Origin: Sphacelaria rigidula
Lineage: Eukaryota; Phaeophyceae; Sphacelariales
Length of the DNA: 21,504 nt
Direction: 5' to 3'
Assembly: GCA_964200075.2 (NCBI GenBank)
Contig: CAXNAA020000411.1
Span: 1-21,504, forward strand
In this document: piece after piece, positions 17,010 to 21,504 of the stretch
Position numbering within the stretch: position 1 is the first letter of the stretch
Layout: each line of letters opens with the position of its first letter
Notes under the pieces: generated by a model
The model's database searches: none
Seen by the model: only the letters and a program-made list of their open reading frames with translations
What the model was told of the DNA's origin: nothing
Made by a program: the position numbers and the translations under genes

Positions 17010-17451
17010 CGGTTTTTGTATACCCGGGGTGTTTTCCCACGTATTATACCCGTACCCGACAGCTTTGTGACTCGTGTAAGACTTTCATACCTGTACCCGA
17101 TGGTTCCGTGAGTTCTGTAAGATTCTCACACCGGTACTCGACGGTTCTGTGCGTTCTGTTAGTCTGCTCTACCTTTACCCGACATTACTGTAAGTTCTGC
17201 AGAAAATGTCTACCCCTACCCGGGGAGCGGGTATACCCTTGCAAAAATACCCGGTTGCGGGTCGGTTTTTCTGTGCAACATTCATACCCTACCCCACAAG
17301 TTCTGTGACATCCGTGAGCTTCCCATACTCTACCCGGCAGGTTCTGTAACTTCTGCAAGACTCTCATACCAGTACCCGATAGTTTTATGAGTTCTGTATG
17401 GAACCTCATACCCTGCCGAACATACCCGTACCCTACAGAACACAACCTTGG
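17010..17451 (+). repeat. 41-bp repeat family, block B
   Basis: The leader is TTTTTGTATACCCGGGGTG (about 17013-17031). The 41-bp units are 17046-17086, 17087-17127, 17128-17169 (42) and 17170-17210. A 73-bp unit spans 17211-17283. Further units are 17284-17324, 17325-17365 and 17366-17407 (42). A terminal segment, 17408-17451, ends CTACAGAACACAACCTTGG. The order (leader, short units, 73-bp unit, short units) is the same as in block A about 1 kb upstream. Confidence 0.87.
17421..17451 (+). repeat. Left arm of perfect 31-bp inverted repeat
   Basis: The arm begins CATACCCGTACCC and ends CACAACCTTGG. Its exact reverse complement is at 18339-18369. Outward of both arms similarity fades to about 60%; inward it stops. 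The arms therefore look like matching ends of two 41-bp-family arrays facing each other. Confidence 0.9.
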
Positions 17452-17958
17452 AATATTGCACTCAGTCGCACCCCGAGAGCAAGTGAAACAATGAAAAAAA
17501 AATCGCAACACGTTGACAAGGTGAACGACGGAGAAAGCTGAAGATTTTCACGTTGGAGCACCGTCGAGGACAAATGCAAATTGATTTTGAAATAATACAA
17601 CTACAACCGCCAGCTTCGTGCTTAGCCTATCGTAATGTCGGAGCTGGCTCTGTACTGTGTGTGAGGAATATTGCCCCCTTTCCGAACAGCTGCACAACGG
17701 TCCTTGGCAGAAGACACTGCCCTCTTCGACTCGGCTGTACGGTCACGTCTGGCGCGCGACGGCGTGTAGACACCAGGGGCAGCAACCTCGAAGATATGAT
17801 GGAAGCCTGAATGGCGGCTGCTATCTGTATTACTGCGAGCGTCCACCAATAAGCGGACCGAGTAAGACGACTTTGCTGGCGAATTCTCTGCCGCTGCCTC
17901 TGAGTCGATTGGAAATTGTACCAACTGTACCGCCTGCATATTTTCGAAAATGAACACT
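17452..17958. other. No recognisable feature between inverted arms
   Basis: Open frames occur on both strands (for example 17622-18002 minus, 126 codons), but none has splice-like limits, and the longest runs into the repeat at 17959. Confidence 0.4.
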
Positions 17959-18041
17959 ATACCGGCACCAGACAGTTTCTTCACCTCTGGCAGGAAACTC
18001 ATACCCTACCGAGCGCATCAGTACCCTCCAGAACACGGCAT
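17959..18041 (+). repeat. Isolated decayed 41-bp unit plus end segment
   Basis: Unit 17959-18000 (ATACCGGCACCAGACAGTTT and onward) is followed by 18001-18041, which resembles the terminal segment of block B (ATACCCTACCGAGC, then CCAGAACACGGCATT). Confidence 0.6.
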
Positions 18042-18240
18042 TAAATATTTGTGTATCTATGTTCATACTCCCGAGTATATGACAGTACCGTTCATGATAT
18101 CCGGCATATTTGGTGCTCATTGGAGGTATATTTTACAGTAATATAAAGCCAAGTATACCGGGAACCTCGACTTTTTGATACCTCCATTGCTACGTCATAT
18201 ATTGGAATTTGGGACATGATATTTGATCATTGATACCGTG

Positions 18241-18277
18241 ACTATATATATATCACTATATATATGTATATATATGT
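18241..18277. repeat. AT-rich microsatellite
   Basis: Alternating TA runs interrupted by CAC and GTA (18241-18277), within an AT-rich stretch. Confidence 0.9.
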
Positions 18278-18338
18278 TGATTAATCACCATTTATATATT
18301 GAAGTAGATAGATAAATCACAACAGTAAACCAAATGAT

Positions 18339-18565
18339 CCAAGGTTGTGTTCTGTAGGGTACGGGTATGTTTTGTAGGGTGTGGGATTCCTTACGGACCT
18401 TACATAAATGTATTGGTAAGGTAATGATAATATTATTAAATAATTAAATAATTCAATGATTAAAGATTGCTTGAGGATGTATGGTTGGATGGGATGGTTA
18501 GGATTGAATTTTATTTTTTGGACGAGGAAAAGACAATATATCGGGTACCGGTATGACAGTGTGAC
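18339..18565 (-). repeat. Inverted, decayed copy of the 41-bp family
   Basis: It opens with the 31-bp arm (18339-18369). At 18541-18556 it still shows TCGGGTACCGGTATGAC, the reverse complement of a typical unit start. Between them is an AT-rich stretch with little unit identity, so most of the array has decayed or been interrupted. Confidence 0.6.
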
Positions 18566-20080
18566 GGACATTAACCCTTTTGGAACTCACAATGGAAAAT
18601 TGATCATTTGCAATTGACGATTTTTGAGCAAGATATGGTTGATGGTTCATAGCTTAGACGCAACAATTTTGGCTAAACGCGCATTTTTCAGACCCGTACG
18701 AATGACAAATGGAACAAAAGAAGGTTGCCTATTTTCTTGCTGCGATCCGTCGGCTTTTTTTCTACACTCATGAGGTCCTTGCTCGGTCACAGTGCGCGGC
18801 AGGCCTCTGTGAAGTATGCTTCCCGCCTGACCTGCACGCCTTGCCCGCTGCAGTTTATACTCTTTGCAGTGTCAGAGCAACACGGGCAACGCCGATGGCA
18901 CATTCGCTAAATGTATGAACTGGTGGTATGCAATCCCAGGCATTTACCTTTCCGTGCCGCCGGGGGTGCTGCGACACTGCCCTGTACAGTACTGGGTGTG
19001 ATCACAGCAGTTTGAGGTAATCTCGACTGCAGACTCACGTCATGCGCAACATCGCGCTCATGCACGTTCCGGCAGCACCATCCCGCCCTTTGAAAATGGG
19101 TAAAGGCGATGCAGACGCCGTGTGCCCTGCAGTTATGCACAGTCACTGTGGTGTAGAGTCTGCCAAGTGCCGTCGCCCCAGGGGTAAAATACCTTACTGC
19201 TTCGTGTCATGTCTGTATTGTATTTTGAAAATATCTCTGTACAACGCGGGGCATGCACAGAACTGCGCTCTGCCAAGTACGTGCCGACAACATCATACTT
19301 CGGACTGACTATTACACAACGGCGTAGCGAAAGGCACAGTTGCCCCACCACATCTATACCGCGGGTTGATCGTTCCCGACCGTTGCATAGACATACTTAT
19401 GCTGCATGAGATTCATGACGCCGGCTACCGCTATCGTCTCGTGCCGTCTACTCTCGTGGCCGGCTTTTCACGACATGCCCATATTTATCTTGCATGGAGT
19501 GTAGCCGCAAGTCAATACTGTCACCAACTGCATTTACCGACTGTGATGTTTTTCATCTGGCCAGATTACGGTAGGCGGTGTCCGTCGGCTCCCTCCCGTG
19601 TACATGTATATCGCCTGTTCGGACGCCTGCGATTACGTCCGCCATGTACCGCCCGCACAACCCACTGTGCCTTCCACATGTGGTGACGGGATTTCGCTGG
19701 GTTCAGCCATACTGTGCTGTATGTACGGTGTGGCTTGGCAAACTCGCCACCCGATGCTGCAGCCCGTCAAAGCGGTGCTTCCCTTGTGTACCAATGCTAA
19801 TATACAAACGTGCCCGGTTGGACCCTGGAGCCCATTGCTATTTTTTGAATGGAATGTTTCATGGTTTTGCTAATTATTGTCGATGGATATGATTGGACAC
19901 ATTTCATCCGTTGCGTGGTATGATTGGACAGACCTTACCCAAATGTTCCAGGGAGGACATTCTTCTTCGGGCTTCCATTATAAAAATGGTTGTCGTCGGC
20001 CTATTCTGTTTCCATGTTTTCCTCTTCGTCAGAGCTTTTCAATATGAGGCGTTTGGCCAGGGGACAGGAGGGGAGGGTTC
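18566..20080. other. 1.5 kb with no confident feature
   Basis: CATTAACCCTTTTGGAAC near 18568 resembles MITE M termini and the string near 291. From about 19040 to 19890 several overlapping plus-strand frames of 88-106 codons occur, rich in Cys, His and Trp. Their composition looks like non-coding translation, and no consistent splice model emerges. Confidence 0.35.
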
Positions 20081-20088
20081 CAAAAGGG

Positions 20089-20194
20089 TTAACCTTTAGA
20101 CCGCGAGATTAGTCTTTCTGGATCATGCATACCCCTTTTCACTTGAAATTGATGCCGATTCAACAGAAGACTAACCTCGCGGTTGAAGGGTTAA
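20089..20194. mobile_element. Hairpin MITE M, solo copy
   Basis: The terminal inverted repeats are about 31 bp: TTAACCTTTAGACCGCGAG facing CTCGCGGTTGAAGGGTTAA, with GTCTTTCTG facing CAGAAGAC further in. The interior ACTTGAAATTGATGCCGATT is the reverse complement of the core in the tandem units at 13706-13925 and the foldbacks at 354 and 10281. Non-autonomous, 106 bp. Confidence 0.8.
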
Positions 20195-20371
20195 GCCGCC
20201 GTGTCTTATCAAGTTTTCTTCGCCTCGAATGAGTTCGTGCGGCGGAACTGACTCAGTTCGCGTTGCTATGTTTGGGTCCGAGCGAATTTGCACGCTTTGA
20301 GCGGAAAAGGCTAAGTGAAATTCGTGAAGCGGTACTTCTTTACTTACATTTAGTACAGTACAGCAGTATAG

Positions 20372-20524
20372 TTCACCACTTGGGCGGGTGGGGATAGTTC
20401 TCGGAAAATTCACGATATGGGAGCAGGTGAGCGTGAATATCATTATTATTTTGGGCAAACCGAGCGAGGTGATGATGATCACAATTATTCTTTTCCCATG
20501 AGAATCAAATCTGGAACCACAGAC
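20372..20524 (+). CDS. Weak candidate exon, unknown protein
   Basis: The plus-strand frame opens right after a TATAG (last base 20371) and reaches a good donor ACAGAC|GTAAGC (exon end 20524). It encodes acidic/aromatic sequence, including MGAGEREYHYYFGQTERGDD. The frame stays open to 20711, but its last part is CA-repeat translation. The acceptor's pyrimidine tract is modest. No domain is recognised, and chance is a serious alternative. Confidence 0.22.
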
Positions 20525-20595
20525 GTAAGCTGCCCGCCACCTCTTCTCGTGATGGACAGTCCCGGATCAACTGCATCACTTTTGAGCACGAACTC

Positions 20596-20795
20596 ACACA
20601 CAGGTCATACACACGACATTCCCGAAACAATTGCGCTGCTCTTCAGCAGCACCGAGCAAATACAGTTGGCACACACACTCAATATAGCTAGCACACACAC
20701 ACAATACAGCTAGCACACATACACCCTCTGTTTGTCTGTCTGTCTGCCTTTCTCTCTCTCTTTCTCTCTCGCTCACACACACACATACACACATT
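20596..20795. repeat. Compound CA / CTGT / CT microsatellite
   Basis: Interrupted CA runs (20596-20730) include two copies of an ATA(T/C)AGCTAGCACACA motif. TCTG repeats follow (about 20731-20747), then a CT-rich run and a final CA run to 20795. The Cys/Val and Arg/Glu frames on the minus strand are translations of this repeat. Confidence 0.9.
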
Positions 20796-20985
20796 GTAGT
20801 AAATTTCCTGAAGGAGCTGGTGTCGCGTTTCCGATGGCTGTATTTTGTAGAGTGGGGTCGGGTGACGCTCACAGGTTTTCACAGGATACTTTTTTCATCT
20901 CATGTCCATTGATCATCCTCAACGTAAGCCTATCACGCTGAATCGCATGCAATTATACTGGTGAGACGATAGATCGGCGAAGCTT
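20796..20985. other. No recognisable feature
   Basis: Short unique stretch between two simple-sequence tracts. Confidence 0.4.
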
Positions 20986-21203
20986 TCTCGCAAAAATAAA
21001 ACAGAATAATAAAAAAGAAGAAAAGTACAAAACGAGAAAAAAGGAACAGAAAAACGACAGAAGCAACGGCCTCAGAAAGGAAAGAAGGGGGGGCGGCGAT
21101 AACAACAAAAACACACCACCACCACCAACAACAACAACATCAACAACAATCAACAGTAACAACATTAACAACAAAATAACGACAAACACAAACACAAGCA
21201 CGA
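20986..21203 (+). repeat. Purine-rich then CAA/ACC-rich low-complexity tract
   Basis: An A/G-rich segment (20990-21098) includes a G7 run, followed by ACCACC and then ACAACA/ATCAAC repeats up to about 21200. The 82-codon minus frame here (Leu/Val/Phe-rich) is a translation of this tract. Confidence 0.85.
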
Positions 21204-21426
21204 TATCATCGTTATAAGCAGTAACGTCTGTTCGGACGCGCCTGGTTCCAATAAAACACAGTGCTTCATAATGGTCAACACTGTTCCGTCCTGAACAAAG
21301 CGCACCGCGACTGTTTTAGGTCCTGCGACACACCTGGCTGTGAGGCTCGACGTTGAGGTATTGAAATAACCCCCTCCCCTTTCGTAGCATCGGTCATTTT
21401 TTCATTTGCTGCACTTTTCTAGAGAG

Positions 21427-21444
21427 ATATATATATATATATAA
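21427..21444. repeat. (TA)n microsatellite
   Basis: A pure TA run of about 17 bases after GAGA. The rest of 21204-21504 shows nothing recognisable. Confidence 0.9.
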
Positions 21445-21504
21445 ATACTTTCTCTGTCCCATAAGTCTGTATCGTTATGTTTGTACGAGCCCTTAACGAT
21501 GTCC

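Noticed and set aside
17046-17407. CRISPR-like array
   Set aside because: Units are contiguous 41-bp diverged repeats without unique spacers of constant length, in a eukaryotic context with no cas genes.
20594-20882. Cys/Val- and Arg/Glu-repeat proteins on the minus strand
   Set aside because: Direct translations of CA and CT microsatellites.
20953-21201. Leu/Val-rich membrane protein on the minus strand
   Set aside because: Translation of a CAA/ACC and purine-rich low-complexity tract.
1-21504. An intact autonomous transposon, endogenous virus or retroelement
   Set aside because: No frame shows recognisable reverse transcriptase, integrase, transposase, helicase or capsid features, and no long terminal direct repeats were found.

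Overview
This window reads as nuclear DNA from a large, repeat-rich eukaryotic genome. I see no bacterial or viral gene organisation: no dense collinear ORFs, operons, Shine-Dalgarno-led starts, rRNA or CRISPR array. Supporting a eukaryote are open frames that end at consensus splice sites behind C/T-rich acceptor tracts, a short repeat with tRNA-like Pol III promoter boxes and an A-rich tail, several foldback/MITE-like families, a 41-bp minisatellite and many simple repeats. Mixed base composition and very C-rich acceptor tracts would fit a brown alga or another large-genome stramenopile, but that is a guess from style; no protein recognisable to family anchors the taxonomy.

Layout. 1-1.9 kb: decayed foldbacks and short tandem repeats. 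1.9-5.6 kb: the best evidence for genes. On the minus strand there are three candidate exons (5389-5606, 4796-5067, 1918-2420). The first two join in frame across a 321-nt intron. On the plus strand there is a 127-codon open frame (3584-3967). Two copies of a tRNA-derived SINE-like repeat lie between the minus-strand exons. 6.2-7.3 kb: a diverged array of a roughly 360-400 bp repeat whose first member is a foldback. 8.3-13.9 kb: two inverted copies of a roughly 0.85 kb TIR element (8285-9138 and about 12625-13700). The second copy is split by a roughly 300-bp TIR insertion, and a tandem pair of roughly 100-bp MITEs abuts it. Between the copies is a 326-bp-offset direct duplication. 14.1-14.6 kb: two abutting foldbacks, one forming a long hairpin with an 8-nt loop. 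14.85-18.6 kb: a scattered field of the 41-bp repeat, including two blocks that share the same higher-order layout and a perfect 31-bp inverted repeat. 18.6-21.5 kb: mostly unexplained sequence, one hairpin MITE, one weak candidate exon and simple-sequence DNA.

Functionally the window is mostly non-autonomous mobile-element debris around one or two probable spliced genes of unknown product. No transposase, reverse transcriptase or other recognisable catalytic domain is visible. The clearest results are structural: the SINE-like family, the nested insertion dated by comparison with an uninterrupted copy, the 41-bp family and its conserved block layout, and the foldback families. Percent identities are by-eye estimates.
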